Shown here: piece after piece, positions 10,439 to 21,263 of the stretch
How positions within the stretch are numbered: the first letter of the stretch is position 1
How the letters are laid out: each line of letters starts with the position of its first letter
Origin: Symbiodinium natans
Lineage: Eukaryota; Sar; Dinophyceae; Suessiales; Symbiodiniaceae
NCBI GenBank assembly: GCA_905221605.1
Contig: CAJNDS010002252.1
Coordinates: forward strand, 240,001-304,000
Length of the DNA: 64,000 nt
Direction of reading: 5' to 3'
Notes under the pieces: generated by a model
The model's input: the letters and a program-made list of their open reading frames with translations, nothing else
Database searches by the model: none
Told to the model about the DNA's origin: nothing
Position numbers and translations under genes: made by a program

Positions 10439-10605
10439 TTCGGATCAAACCTCCAGGGCTCCTTGGTGTAGCGCTTCTTCTTCACCATGACCTCGACCCC
10501 GAATGGCAAAGCTTCATGTTCTCGCCCATCAAGACGAAGTCGATGTGCCCAGGCCGAGTAATTCATGGCGAGGTACCAACAGGAAGCTGGCAGCTTAGCC
10601 TAGCC

Positions 10606-11500
10606 TTCGTGCCCACCCCTTCAGCTTCTTGACAGCCGCTTCCGCCCTTCCGTTGGCTTGTGGCGCTTGGCCTTCGGTAAACGACATCAGCACATCTCTA
10701 TCTGCGAACCACTGCTTGAGTTCCTGATGCCTCAGCTCCCTGGCCCTGTCTGCATGAGCCCGAGCAACTGGAAATCCTTCGGCCCTTACTTCCAGGAAGA
10801 TCTCCTTGACAAGGGGGCTTCTCGTGCCATTCTTGTCCTCATTGGCCTCACATAGTACCTGGTTTCGTATTCCAGACCATGTCCCGCCTCCACGAAGAGC
10901 TTGACGTACTCTTCATCGCTCATGGTGTTCGCAGATCGACGGGCTTCCTCGTCCTCTTCCTCTTGCAGGCTGGGTTCCGGCTCAGATTCCATTTCAGAAA
11001 GTCACGAATCCCACCTTCAGGAACTTCTTCCTCCTCCTCAACTTTAGGCAAGAAAGGCTCATTCTCACCCTCTGGCTTCTCCTTCCTTGGTTTGGCCAAC
11101 CCCTTCGGGTACGTGTAGGCAGCCACTAGGGCATACTTGTTGTCGTTGTAGTCGATTTCTTCACCACACCCCTTCAAGGGCCCAACGACATCGTAGCTGA
11201 TGACGTAGGAGCTTGGTGTTGAAACCCGCCGATGTTGCCGACCGGTTCCTGAAGCCTCGACACAGGTACGACACCTCCTGTCGAATCTGTGGTAACCACT
11301 TCGCACATGGTCCTTCCAGTATTCCAGCTCCTTGTTGGTCATGTCGGCAAAGCGCCTGGGTGGTCGTAATGCTTGAAGTTGTACAAGGGTCGGGGAGTGC
11401 TTCCATTCCTCGATAGCTTCTACCAGAGACTCCTTGGAAGATGTCGGGGTTCGGGTAGGTGAAGTGGTCACAAGTCGCTCTTCATGTCCTGAGACAGCCG
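10606..11500 (-). pseudogene. Copia integrase, split over three frames
   Basis: The HHCC-like head reads DHVRSGYHRFDRRCRTC. The first catalytic aspartate is in ISYDVVGPLK, followed by KYALVAAYTYPKG. An acidic linker (PKVEEEEEVPEG) follows. After a frame change near 10980, YYVRPMRTRMAREAP leads to a second change near 10830 in a C-rich run. The third frame carries AHADRARELRHQELKQWF with the second aspartate, then QAPQANGRAEAAVKKLKGWA with the catalytic glutamate. All three DDE residues are present but never in one frame. Confidence 0.85.
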
Positions 11501-11760
11501 CGCAAGCAGTTGACCTTGGCGAACTCATTCCAAAGCTCCATCGTTCCAAGTAGCTCTCCACCACCCATAGCTACCCTCCCCTCAAAGAAAGGATCTTGCC
11601 CCCGTCGACCCGCCATTGATTCCCTTGCCACTTCCCAGATCATCATCTGCTTCAACATCTGCTCGTCCCGATTGCCACTCCACCTCGATGGTCCACCAAC
11701 AACTCCAGCAACTCTGCCTGTGACTGCAGCCCACAACAAAGCCCTGTAAGCTCCAGCCAT
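11482..11760 (-). pseudogene. Retroelement linker region between protease and integrase
   Basis: A 92-codon frame, with MAGAYRALLWAAVTGRVAGV and later GGGELLGTMELWNEFAK, lies where dinoflagellate Copia elements carry a variable linker. No catalytic motif is visible. Continuity with the neighbouring frames is broken. Confidence 0.5.
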
Positions 11761-11765
11761 TTGCC

Positions 11766-13280
11766 TCAGTCCGAAGGCCTTGCTGACCTCTGCATCGATG
11801 AGAACCTGTTCCGATCCCTTCCAAGACTTCGCCCCACCATGACAGATGAGTCCTCCGCATTGATGGCTGCCAGCAACGATGTCCTTTGTCCCGAAGTGAG
11901 GTACTCCTGGAGCAAGCTTCGGTACGTCCTCTTCTCGGAGGCGATCTTCAAAGCCCTTTCGGTCTCCAGGGTGTTCTTCTTGAGGGCCAGCATTTTTCGT
12001 TCTTCAAGTTCACGGATGAGACTCAAGGCCTGTCTCAGAGATCGTTGGGCATGACCCCACCACCTTGGTTGGTATGAGGCCAGAGGATGAGTGACCACCA
12101 TCCACTTGATGTCGCAGCCCAGCTCCTCAGCCAGGGCGCCCAGTGGAACTATAGGTGATGCCTTGCTCGAAGCACCCGATGCAGGAGGAAACAACGTTCC
12201 ACTCTCACCTTGCTTCAGGACCACACTTCCACCATCTGCAAGCTGGACCTCCACATCTTCGGCCCGTCGAAGCTCCTCCTCAGTCGCAGATCTAAACGGG
12301 TGCGAAGCTCCACTGTCCAAATGCCCTGTGGTCCCACCCTGAAACTCGCAGGGGTCTCTGAGCTCTCGCATCCCTTCGCCCACAAACATCATCGCCTTGA
12401 GCTGTCGCATCTCCTTCAACATGGCTTGGGCTTGCTCCATGAGCTCCTTCATTTCCACGGGGCTCACAGGCTCACCAACCACCGCCGTTGCACCGTCACT
12501 TCCAGAAGCAGGTTCCGTGGATGTAGTTGGTTCAGGTGCAAGCGAAGACTTAGCTGTAGCTGTCGCAGTCGCCAAGGTTTGAGGAGATTGGGGCTTCGGC
12601 TGTTGCGCCTTCGCCTTGGCCTTCGGGGTCACAGGTGCACCTCCACTTCCAGGACCTTCTTCTCGGCGAGGACAGTCCTTGCCCTTGTGCTGCTTGGAGC
12701 CACATGTCCAGCGTCTGGAGCCCTTGTGCTTCTTGTCCACGAAGTCATGCTTGAAGGTGCATGATCGGCCCTTCTTGCAACCCGAGTCGCTCATGAAGCG
12801 GCAACACGGAACCCTGCTGGCTCCTGACTTGCTTGGGGATTCGGCTCCCTCACTTGTAGTCGTCGGCGACACCTCAGCGCTCAGGCCCTTCAAGGTTGGG
12901 GTTTGCTTGTTGCGACCACGGTAGGCGATCTGCTCGTACTCGCCCAGGAGGTTCGAGTGGTACTTCACCACCGACGACAACGAAGGGTTGGTGTCCAAGT
13001 CCAGGTGGGGCGAAACGACACCTCCGGCAGCCCCTTCTCAGGGGAATTGCATCGTAAAGTACGCCGCTTCGGCGCGTGGGATTTGATTATTTGGCCCCTT
13101 TCTAAGGGAGCAGCGTCGTAAAGTTGGAAATCTTCTGCCTTGCCAGGACAGCGGCAGCGACAGCGACAGCAGCTCGTCGTCCGTTGCACCGCCCGAAATG
13201 GTGGTTGCAGAAGGCAGCTCCTCAGGCAGCGAGTCTGGCAAACGCCCAGCTGCGGCCGCAGCGCGAGGAGCCTGCGCCAT
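11766..13280 (-). pseudogene. Gag-like protein with CCCH finger and retropepsin
   Basis: The first ATG is at 13280 (MAQAPRAAAAAGRL). The frame changes near 13130 and 12998. About residue 66 of the long 410-codon frame is a CCCH finger, CRFMSDSGCKKGRSCTFKH (C-x7-C-x5-C-x3-H). A CCHC-like knuckle follows (WTCGSKQHKGKDC), whose first cysteine appears replaced by arginine (a CGC codon where TGC is expected). The protease active site is HLDSGASH near 12320. After LAEELGCDIKW the sequence no longer resembles the family clearly. Role: packaging and polyprotein cleavage in an intact element. Confidence 0.8.
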
Positions 13281-13975
13281 GTTCACGTGGCCATGTCCTC
13301 GCCGCTCTGCGGCGGTCTTGCTTGTTGTTCTGTTGTGGTGGTCGGCTTACAAACGTATACAAGCGACTTGTGTCACTGAGGCACGTACGGCAATTCCCCT
13401 GCATGGGTAGATGCCTCCTGCCTCGGGGCCTCTGCTGCCTCAGCCGTCCTCTTAAAGAATGCCCAAACGCGCGATGGAGATTTCCGAGCGCAGCCTTCAC
13501 GTATGGTGGGCTTTAGGGAAAGAGGCAGCGGCCATCCCCTTGGATGAGCTGTCAGAGTTGGGCGACGTCAGGGCTTTAAAGCAACATGTGCACAAGGCCT
13601 GCGGGCTACCGCGGTTTAGGCAGTGCCTCCTTCACGAAGCCATCCACTCACCCCCTTGCCCCGAGAATTCAACCCCTACCCCCGCCCCCCTTCCCCCAAA
13701 AGGGAGTTTGTTTAGGGTTCAAGGCTTTTGAATTTAGGGTTTAGGGGTTTTGTTTTAAGGGTTATTATATATATATATATATATATATGTATGGGGCTGT
13801 TGTACGGTTACATGGGTTTATTCTAGCCCCCGAGAGTTAAAGGTATCCAGGGCCCCGGGTGTGTAGGGGTTTAGGGTTTGAGAGCCCCAAGCCAACAGCC
13901 CTAGCAACGACGTGACTTCGAAGTGTTGGTCCCTTTGGGAGGTACGTTTAGAAGGAATCCGCGTACAGCACTAAG
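13281..13975. other. Flank of the retroelement, possible 5' LTR remnant
   Basis: The stretch upstream of the Gag start should hold a 5' LTR if the insertion was complete. No repeat partner exists in the window, so an LTR cannot be shown. It includes a CCCC-rich tract near 13680 and an (AT)n run at 13767-13788. Confidence 0.35.
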
Positions 13976-14012
13976 CCCTAAACCCTAAACCCCAAACCCT
14001 AAACCCTAAACC
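13976..14012 (+). repeat. Short CCCTAAA array
   Basis: Five units with one CCCCAAA variant. Confidence 0.8.
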
Positions 14013-14228
14013 TGAAAGCAGGTCCTACTTTAGAACATCCCTCCCCTTCTCGGGGTTTTGGTTTTTGGGGTTTAAGGGTTTAAGGGTTCCGGAGGGGTTT
14101 AAGGGCTTCAAGGATTTTGAGGGCTTCAAGGGTTTCAAGAGCTTTTTCAGGCTCTTAAGGGCTTTAACGGCTTCAAGGCTTTAAGGGTATTAAGGGTTTA
14201 AGGGTCTAGGGAACTCCCCAAAGCTCAG

Positions 14229-14310
14229 GCATCGTCCCCTTGGACTATGCCGCGGGCTTCTCGCTGCCCACGGGGGTGGCGGTGCAGGGCCGCTGTGCTT
14301 TCTTGGCGTG
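14229..14310 (+). CDS. Candidate exon, unknown protein
   Basis: Follows AGCTCAG and reads IVPLDYAAGFSLPTGVAVQG then RCAFLAW. A TTTAGGG unit follows at once, and GT at 14308 or 14314 may be the donor. The composition is clearly coding-like. It could be the first NHL-gene exon seen in this window, but no in-frame join was established. Confidence 0.45.
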
Positions 14311-14605
14311 GTGGTTTAGGGTTTGATTTCTCCGGGTTCATTGGGGGCTTGGGGTTTATGCTGCTTCACTGACTGGGCATTGGGGCAAGGCTACCGTAGG
14401 ACCTGCTGGGGGTAGCAAGATATCCTGCCTGGGCGCTTGTTGAAATCCTCTTGTATTCCGGAAACTCAATAAGTCTAGCATAGCCAACGGATTCCAGACG
14501 ACAGGCATGCTTGCCGAGCTTGGCGTGTTCTCACAGGCCCGAGTTGCAAAGTCGGCGCGTGACTAGGCATCATCGGCGGCTGCAACTGCGAAGCCCTCAA
14601 AGCAC

Positions 14606-15900
14606 ATGGTGAGGTGGGCCAGCGTGATGTGGTGGCGCCTGTGTGCTTGGAGCATTCTGCTGCATGGTGGTGACGCATCTGACTTCCTTCAAGCCGCCAG
14701 GGAATGCCAGTTCCCCCCACAACTCGAGCCTCACGGAGGTGGAGGGCTACTCTTTGCAGACAGATGGGTGCGAGGTGGGTCGAAAGATCCATGTGCTACA
14801 AAATCGGACGCTGTATGGCTGCAAGACACTTTGTGATGCATACCCAGCTTGCACGGCTTTTGTGCACGCGGGCCATGACCACACTTCCCGAGCAGGGTGC
14901 TTGCTGCAAGATGCGGACAGTGGCCCCAACGACATCTCTTGTGACAGCAAGTCTGGGGCCAAATACAAGCTCTACGCAAAGTCTCGCTCGTTCTCGACCT
15001 CCGGCTGGGTGGCCCCAAACAGGTGCCCGGTTATGAACTCGTGAAGTCCGGGTGCGTCTCTGGCCACAACCTCCGGTTGGTGCCTGACGTGAGTGCGGAA
15101 GAGTGCGGCAGATTGTGCAGAGCAGATTGGAGGTGCGAGGCCTTTGAGTACTATCGCGATCAAGGCGGGTCGAGCCCCAAGTATCGTCCTCGAGACTGCA
15201 ACCTACAAACATCCGATGATCCTTCGAGTTGCAGGGGCGCACATTGGAACCTGGATTTGTACATCAAGATTCCAGCAGATGTTGGTGGCTACACACACAT
15301 GCCTCGGAAATGTGTTAAAGGGCACAACCTGCATTTTGCTGGACAAAAATCTCTTGAAGATTGCCGTGCGGAGTGCGACCAAATGGGGTTTTGTGTCGCT
15401 TTTGAGTGCGGAGTTGCATACGGCGGACCAGGTTCACGACAGCCTGGCGAATGTCATCTGCAAGATCACACCGACAACTACGATTGCGATGGATCCTACT
15501 ACAATACCGACCTCTACTTGAAACGGTTCTCGACAGACAAGCTCAAGTTGAAGAAGATCAAATGTCGGAAGCCCGCGCGCGGAACCGATGACGTATTCAA
15601 GGCTTTGTATCTTGTGGCCAAGAAACTCTACGATGCATTCACCGATCCCGAGCAGAGCATCGTAGGGGTGGTATGGCAACTCCAGCAGATGACGGCAGTG
15701 ATGGTTTCAGGCATAGCGTATGGCTTCGACCCTTTGACATACGATGCTTTGTATGCAGCAGCCGGCTGGGGTTCCGACGAAATTTCCAGCCTGATAGAGA
15801 TCTTTGACAGGCACTGGGGTGGAGAAGAAGACCAGTTGCTGCTCCAAGTGGATGGCCGCGAAGCTGGGCTCCAATCTGGAATGTTTTTTGCTTGTCTGCA
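14606..15900 (+). CDS. Secreted protein with three PAN/Apple-like modules, frame broken twice
   Basis: The proposed start at 14606 (MVRWASVMWWRLCAWSILLH) is a hydrophobic signal-like leader. After a frame change in a C-run near 14710, module 1 reads GYSLQTDGCEVGRKI then CKTLCDAYPACTAFVH. A second change near 15010 leads to module 2 (GYELVKSGCVSGHNLRLV, CGRLCRADWRCEAFEYY) and module 3 (CVKGHNLHFAGQKSLEDCRA, CDQMGFCVAFECG). All share the C...C..C...F pattern of PAN/Apple-type disulfide folds. A helical tail (DVFKALYLVAKKLYDAF) follows and the C-terminus is unclear. The region is free of telomeric repeats. It is either a pseudogene or an intact gene with two assembly indels. Confidence 0.6.
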
Positions 15901-17099
15901 TGAGGGAGCCCATTGTTATATTGGTCCGAGATTGGTTCTCATCGTTCCCAGATTGCCCCCCCCCCCCCCCATTTGCAAAAGATTGGTCTCGCGTTGGTCT
16001 CGCGTTGGTCCAGTATAGAATACAGCCACACATGTTGTAGTTTCCTTATGGATTTATAGCTGCAATCCAGTCCAATTTATGCCGAACCCCGTAGGGGCCT
16101 GAAGAAGACTAAGTGTACTTTTTTTGTTGTATTATTCATGTTGATTGCACTCCGGTCACCGGTCCTCATTATAATTGCACAGTGGGACAACACTTTCCAT
16201 TTTGACCCCAGTCTGAAGGTGTCCATACACCCGTTTGGACGCCTGCTATGGTATAAGATAACAAAATATAGCACCAGTATTAGGAAATTGCATTCGTTCA
16301 TTTAGATTGGGTTGTGGTTTATATGCATATATATATATATGTTAATATTACATACGCACGCGCACTTAAGGCGAGCCCCTGTAAAGATCGAAGCTGTACA
16401 CGGATGGGAGGCATGTTCTGCGCAAAAGACTTACTTTCTTGAGAGCACTACAAGCCTGAAAATCCGGCAAGGTCGTATTTCGGCGTTTATCAACCTAGAC
16501 CTCATCGTGGAAAGTCACTAGTGGAGTCCCCTGTTAGGGCATGGTGGTGAACTCGGGCCGACTCGAGTTTACTCTTGCTAGTCTCAGAATAAAACAGCCG
16601 TCATATGGGTACGAGATTAAAAAGCATTGGCGTGAAAGAAGCAATAGCAATAGTAGTGTTAAGAATACATGACCTCAGTCGTGTACCGCCCGATAGGAAC
16701 CAGAGCTTGCTAGTTGCTAGTGTCGTAAAGTATTGGACGACAGATGCACAAGCAGAAACACAATAATGAAGTATTGTTATCTTTTTGGTTTCTTCAATTT
16801 GTGCTTCTTTTCTCCTGTTTTGGACATGAGAGACGTGAAGCAACACAAAGCTTTTCACTCCCACAGTCCTCCGGACAGATATATTCTCCAATGCACATCA
16901 AAGCCCATTGAGCCAGGCGGCGGTTTGCTACAACGGCAATTATTGTCTTACAGGAGGCTTTAACTTTCATATCCTATCAGAATCTTGCCGAACATCTGCT
17001 GCACAACCTGTTAAGGATTCTCAGGTTGACTAGTCCTGAACCAATGCAAAGCAACAGCCATACAACCCGACTAGCATTCCAACATATTCCAACATTTGT
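15901..17099. other. Repeat-poor spacer or intron
   Basis: No TTTAGGG units are present. It contains a 15-C run near 15957-15971, a short (AT)n at 16327-16340 and no supported coding frame. It may be an intron linking the PAN-like gene to the coding-like segment at 17.1-17.8 kb. Confidence 0.35.
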
Positions 17100-17783
17100 T
17101 TGCTGACTTTTTTTGTGGTTTCCGCGTGGTCTCGTTGCAAGTTAGCTCTATCAAAACCGGTCTCAGAACTTTTCAGGGGCAGAGCCTTCACAGTCCAGCC
17201 TAGGAAGTCCTACGCCAATCTATGTCCGCCGGGCAGACGCAAGGTATCATCCGCAGCTTCTCGTTTAGGGGTCGTGCTCGCGTGTCTCTGGTGGAGGTTG
17301 ACGCTTGGTTTGCATATACTGCTGAACTGCTTGCCCGCAGTAGAGGGGGCCGGGGGGTACTTACATGTTTTTTGGGTATACGGTCTAGACCCGTGTGTCC
17401 TAGGATGCTACCCCCTTTGGATTGCTGTTTCGCAAGGCATGAAAAGCCTGTGCTTCTCAAGGATTCTGTTCAAAGAGCGAGCTCTGATCGTCGCGCCCAG
17501 CTCTCATGACGGCAGTGCGTATGAACTTGACTATAGTGTGCCGGTGAAGGCCAGGACCAATACAAAGTACATGCTTTGCGGTACGAACCAGTGCAATAAG
17601 TGCGACGTGACAGCATGTGAGGGGCACCAGCTTGAGCATTACCCTGAACTGGATCGCGACAAAGACAAGGAAGACTTAAAACCTTGCCCAATTGGTTTTG
17701 CCACGCTGAGGTATGAAAAATACCCTCAAATTTGGCCTTTTGCAGACGTATACTTACGGATCTGTCGCCGCCTTTACAATTGA
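17100..17783 (+). CDS. Coding-like segment, unknown protein
   Basis: A 227-codon frame. The C-terminal half has clear protein character: YELDYSVPVKARTNTKYMLC, CGTNQCNKCDVTACEG with closely spaced cysteines, then CPIGFATLRYEKYPQIW. The N-terminal half is less convincing and may start after a splice acceptor such as TTCGCAAG near 17440. It lies on the same strand as the PAN-like gene and could be its last exon or a separate gene. Confidence 0.4.
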   Translation: MLTFFVVSAWSRCKLALSKPVSELFRGRAFTVQPRKSYANLCPPGRRKVSSAASRLGVVLACLWWRLTLGLHILLNCLPAVEGAGGYLHVFWVYGLDPCVLGCYPLWIAVSQGMKSLCFSRILFKERALIVAPSSHDGSAYELDYSVPVKARTNTKYMLCGTNQCNKCDVTACEGHQLEHYPELDRDKDKEDLKPCPIGFATLRYEKYPQIWPFADVYLRICRRLYN

Positions 17784-18866
17784 GCCTGCAGACCTGAGAA
17801 CCTGAATCGTATACATGTTAAGGCCCACACCGGCCCAAACCTAGAGTGTTCAACGCCAATTTCTGTTTTTGATTTGAAATCAGCAGGACTCAGGACCCAG
17901 GCAAGCTGCAACTGCTCTTGTCGAGTTTGGTGCATGAGCAGAAGCCACCTGAGCTGGCTTGCCACGATTTTGCAGGAGTGACGTTATACTTGTGCCATGG
18001 CACGGTGCCATTGAGAGCTTCGCGAACACTCCTTGCAGTCCCGAAGGATCCCCAATTTCACGACGAATTTTGATGTAAAGATGCACAAGCATCCAGGTGG
18101 CACTTGATTGTGGCACAAGGAAACAATGGCTCCTGAGCATGAAGGCGGCGTGAATAAGCCGCAATGGTGAAATCATGACAACCTAGTTTGGGACGTCTCA
18201 GCATGCATAGTGTATGTTGCGATTATGTTGCGGGCTTCCCATGGTGGAGTTGTTCAAAGGACGCGGCCATTGGCAGTAGCAAGCTGTGAGCAGACACGGT
18301 ATCTACAATAGCCCGATGCACTGCATATTAAGCTCTTGTAAGACTTTCATAGCAGCGTACGGGTCATGCACTTCACCTCCCGCAGGTTCCCTGACTAGGA
18401 TGCTGCGGGCCTGTTTTCGAACGTGCCAGCATTGCATCTGCGGAGTTTCAGGAACAGCCCTCACCAACTTCAGACTCGATTGGCACTGTCTCAGAAACAT
18501 CCCGGTTTCCGAGTTGATGTTCTGTCTAGCCTTTAGACTTGAACTAGGTTTGCTGTGCACACGTTAAACCCGTAGGTACGTACCAGCTGGAGTGTACGTG
18601 GGCAAAGTTTCCTTGTGCAGCTCGGTGGCGTCGAGGTGACTGACACAGCGGCTCTACGAAGTTGGCAGCATCTCCCCCCAATTCGCCAAGTCTCTTGCTT
18701 CAGCTAGAGCCGGAAGCGTAGAATAACCATGGAAGGTTAAGGCTTCACTGCAGGTCACGAGGAGCAGGCATGGAAAGAACTAGCAGCAGAAGCAGCCAAA
18801 CTTCTCAAATCCAAAGTCGAGTCAACTTCTTCGACATCCTCATGTCGAGCAGAGACTGCAGGGCAC
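17784..18866. other. Unique DNA, no gene supported
   Basis: Balanced composition with no telomeric repeats. Short open frames exist on both strands without recognisable motifs. Confidence 0.35.
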
Positions 18867-18867
18867 A

Positions 18868-19072
18868 TCCCAACACCCCAAGGTTACAGGGCGCATGCAA
18901 CATCCCAGCATCCCAAAACATGCAGGGCCCCGTCAGCATCCCAACATTCCAACATCTTGGGGTATTAGATGGTCTTGAGATGTTGGTATGTTGGGAGGCT
19001 GGATGAACCCTTCCATCTTGGGATGTGGGTTGGATGGACCCTGTAAGCTTGGGATGTGGGCTGTTGTAATAT
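18868..19072. repeat. Imperfect fold-back of CATCCCAA-type repeats
   Basis: The left arm carries repeated ACATCCCAACA-like units. The right arm carries the complement (TTGGGATGTGGG), with TTACAGGG on the left matched by CCCTGTAA on the right. The arms are about 90 bp and imperfect. The motif is close to the MITE A terminus, so this may be a tandem relative. Confidence 0.55.
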
Positions 19073-19800
19073 GCCAGCCGTGCAATATCACATGTAATGC
19101 TTGCAGGACTCCCTTTGGCTCGGACCCAATGCGCTCGGAATCCACGAGTGACTCGTGACATTAAGTCCGCAGTACGGGAACAGTACGAATTCTAGAAACG
19201 CCAAAAGAATAACATAAATTCATACTCATGAAATACATATGGTTGCCGCGTCAAGCGAATAACGGGAACATCAGGCGGGTTACTGGAAGTAGTCGAACTT
19301 GCTTGGAGGAGTTCGACGAATACCATGTGTGTTTGGACGCAAAATTTAGGAAGCAAAGCTTGTAAGCAGCCACCAGAGTAGATATTAGCAAATACATCCG
19401 CAATGTAATTCGAGGAGAGAAAAAAGTTGCTGACTCTGAAGTCTACTGTCTACACGCTCCTCATGATTATTGCTCGCTTGAACATCTACCGTCCTCCACT
19501 AAGTTCAAAGCTTGGCGTATTGAGGGAGCTAGCAACCAACAACAGTTGGTGTGCGAAAACCGGGCTGCTCCCCATCACCACGCAATGGCTGGATGCATGA
19601 TGGAGTGGTAGGGCCTTCGTTGCACTGTGCTCCGGAAGTGGAGAAGTCCGCCAGGATAAATGCAGGAGCGTAATTGGGGGTTTTCCCAAATTCGGGGTCC
19701 CCTTCTCCTGTAATCATGTGAGGTTCTATTCAACTTGGCGTATACAGGGGGACCCAAGTTGCGCGGTTCAACCCCAAGGCTGCAAAACCTGAACGTCCAG
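19073..19800. other. Unique DNA, no gene supported
   Basis: End of the repeat-free block. Overlapping short frames on the minus strand near 19.5-19.75 kb show no motif. Confidence 0.35.
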
Positions 19801-19881
19801 AATTATGCCTACATCCTGAGAAACCCGAAACCCACAAAACCCTAACAATCTAGACCCTGAACCCTAAATCCCATACTAAAA

Positions 19882-19920
19882 AGACATCCTCCACACGGCC
19901 TCCTATGGCACGGGTTTTGA
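19882..19920 (+). repeat. Upstream duplicate of the first NHL exon
   Basis: 39 bp match 20082-20120 with five differences, four of them silent in the exon frame (ILHTASYGTGF versus ILYTASYGTGF). It is preceded by AAAA rather than a clear acceptor. It could be an alternative exon, or one half of a duplication that brackets the C-rich repeats at 19921-20081. Confidence 0.6.
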
Positions 19921-20080
19921 ACACCCTTAACCCAAGCAATATCTCAACCCCAAGCTCAAAACCCGACCAATCTCGACCCTAAACCCTGAACCCTAAACCT
20001 TGCACCCTAAACCTGAGACCCGAAGCCCTAAACCCTTAAACCATCAATCCTAAACCAAAGTCATCCCTCAACCGCCCAAG

Positions 20081-20113
20081 GAGACATCCTTTACACGGCC
20101 TCCTACGGCACGG
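20081..20113 (+). CDS. NHL-repeat protein, exon 1 of chain
   Basis: Follows CGCCCAAG and reads DILYTASYGTG across the junction. The GC donor at 20114 joins in frame to 20485, producing YGTGQVRQTNLTTG, a typical NHL strand-turn. NHL repeats form beta-propellers for ligand or protein binding. CCCTAAA-type sequence precedes it and TTTAGGG follows. Confidence 0.6.
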
Positions 20114-20160
20114 GCTTCGAGCTCAGGAAGTTCACCCCTCCCGCTGCACCCCCGTTGTAG

Positions 20161-20388
20161 GGTTTGGGGTTTAGGGTTTAAGGTGTAGGGTTAGGGTTTA
20201 GGGTTTAGGGTTTAGGGTTTAGGGTTTAGGGTTTAGGGTTTAGGGTTTAGGGTTTAGGGTTTAGGGTTTAGGGTTTAGGGTTTAGGGTTTAGGGGTTTAG
20301 GGGTTTAGGGGTTTAGGGTTTATTAGGGTTCAGGGTTTATTAGGGTTTAGGGTTTAGGGTTTAGTGTTTAGGGTTTAGGGTTTAGGGT
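20161..20388 (+). repeat. Long interstitial TTTAGGG array
   Basis: About thirty units, with a perfect core at 20197-20290 and variants at both ends. It occupies most of the predicted intron 20114-20484. Confidence 0.9.
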
Positions 20389-20484
20389 AAAGAACGCCAT
20401 GCAAGAGTCTTATAAGACCCAAACTCAGCTGACTCCCTGAAGGCTGACGGATAAACCCTCAGCCTTAAGCCCCATCCCCAAAAG

Positions 20485-20539
20485 GTCAAGTGCGGCAGAC
20501 CAACCTCACAACCGGGCTCACCACCGACTTTGCTGGGAG
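20485..20539 (+). CDS. NHL-repeat protein, exon 2 of chain
   Basis: Follows CCCCAAAAG and encodes QVRQTNLTTGLTTDFAG, matching the R-x-x-(D/N)-L-x-T-G-x-x-T-x-x-A-G end of an NHL unit. The GC donor at 20540 gives an in-frame join to 21208. Confidence 0.65.
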
Positions 20540-20862
20540 GCTGCCTGGTCTTTGCTTAGGCAGCTCGGGGCGCGGGTCTGGCGCGTGCTGGGTTTACATT
20601 TACATGTGCAGGCTTTCGCGTGGCAGGTTTTGTGGATAAGGGTCGAGTAAACCTCACTCTACCCCCATGTACACCCCAAAACTCCTCAACCCTGGAACTC
20701 CTCAAACTCTAAACCATAGAACCCCTCAACCCACAACCCTAAACTCGACCCTCAACCCAAAGCCCTAAACCTTGAAACCCTGCAACCGAAAACCTGAACC
20801 CTAAACACCTCCAATCAGACCGAAAACCTAAACCCAGCAAAGTCCCCGCGGACCCTGGATGC

Positions 20863-20937
20863 AGGTTTAGGGTTTAGGGTTTAGGGTTTGGGGTTTAGGG
20901 GTTAGGGTTTAGGGCTTGGGGTTTAGGGTTTAGGGTC
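20863..20937 (+). repeat. Interstitial TTTAGGG array
   Basis: TTTAGGG with TTTGGGG variants, inside predicted intron 20540-21207. Confidence 0.85.
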
Positions 20938-21039
20938 TCCTGGTAGTGAAGCCTCAGCGACAGGGTTCGTGGCTTTCGGGGGAGGAGCGTAGAACTTGTA
21001 GGGGGTCTAGGGACTGCCTACTTATTGCTCATGCGGGAT

Positions 21040-21166
21040 AACCCTAAACCCTAAGCCCTAAACCCTAAACCCTAAACCCTAAACCCTAAACCCTAAACCC
21101 TAAACCCTAAACCCTAAACCCTAAACCCTAAACCCTAAACCCTAAACCCTAAACCCTAAACCCTAG
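21040..21166 (+). repeat. Interstitial CCCTAAA array
   Basis: About eighteen nearly perfect units close the 3' part of predicted intron 20540-21207. Together with the upstream TTTAGGG array this makes an intron-spanning inverted repeat. Confidence 0.9.
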
Positions 21167-21207
21167 CGACTCCTTGTGTGAACCTCCCCCCCTCCCTTGC
21201 CTCCGAG

Positions 21208-21241
21208 GCGCAACGAAGGCTTCCTGGTGGCCTCTCCTGGC
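21208..21241 (+). CDS. NHL-repeat protein, exon 3 of chain
   Basis: Follows CCTCCGAG and encodes RNEGFLVASPG. The GC donor at 21242 joins in phase 0 to 21997. A longer version running to 21264 (AGVPGQTW) is also open. Confidence 0.5.
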
Positions 21242-21263
21242 GCGGGCGTGCCCGGGCAGACTT

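Larger units (their letters stand above)
8580..13280 (-). mobile_element. Decayed Ty1/Copia-type retrotransposon
   Basis: Read on the minus strand the order is Gag zinc finger, aspartic protease, integrase, a dioxygenase-like domain, a coiled coil, then reverse transcriptase. Protease-integrase-RT order is diagnostic of Copia. At least six frame changes break the polyprotein, and the element stops soon after the YVDD box, so RNase H and the 3' LTR are missing. No LTR pair was found. The CCCH finger and the insert between integrase and RT resemble Copia elements known from dinoflagellate genomes. Some frame breaks could be assembly indels, but the truncation is real sequence loss. Confidence 0.88.
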
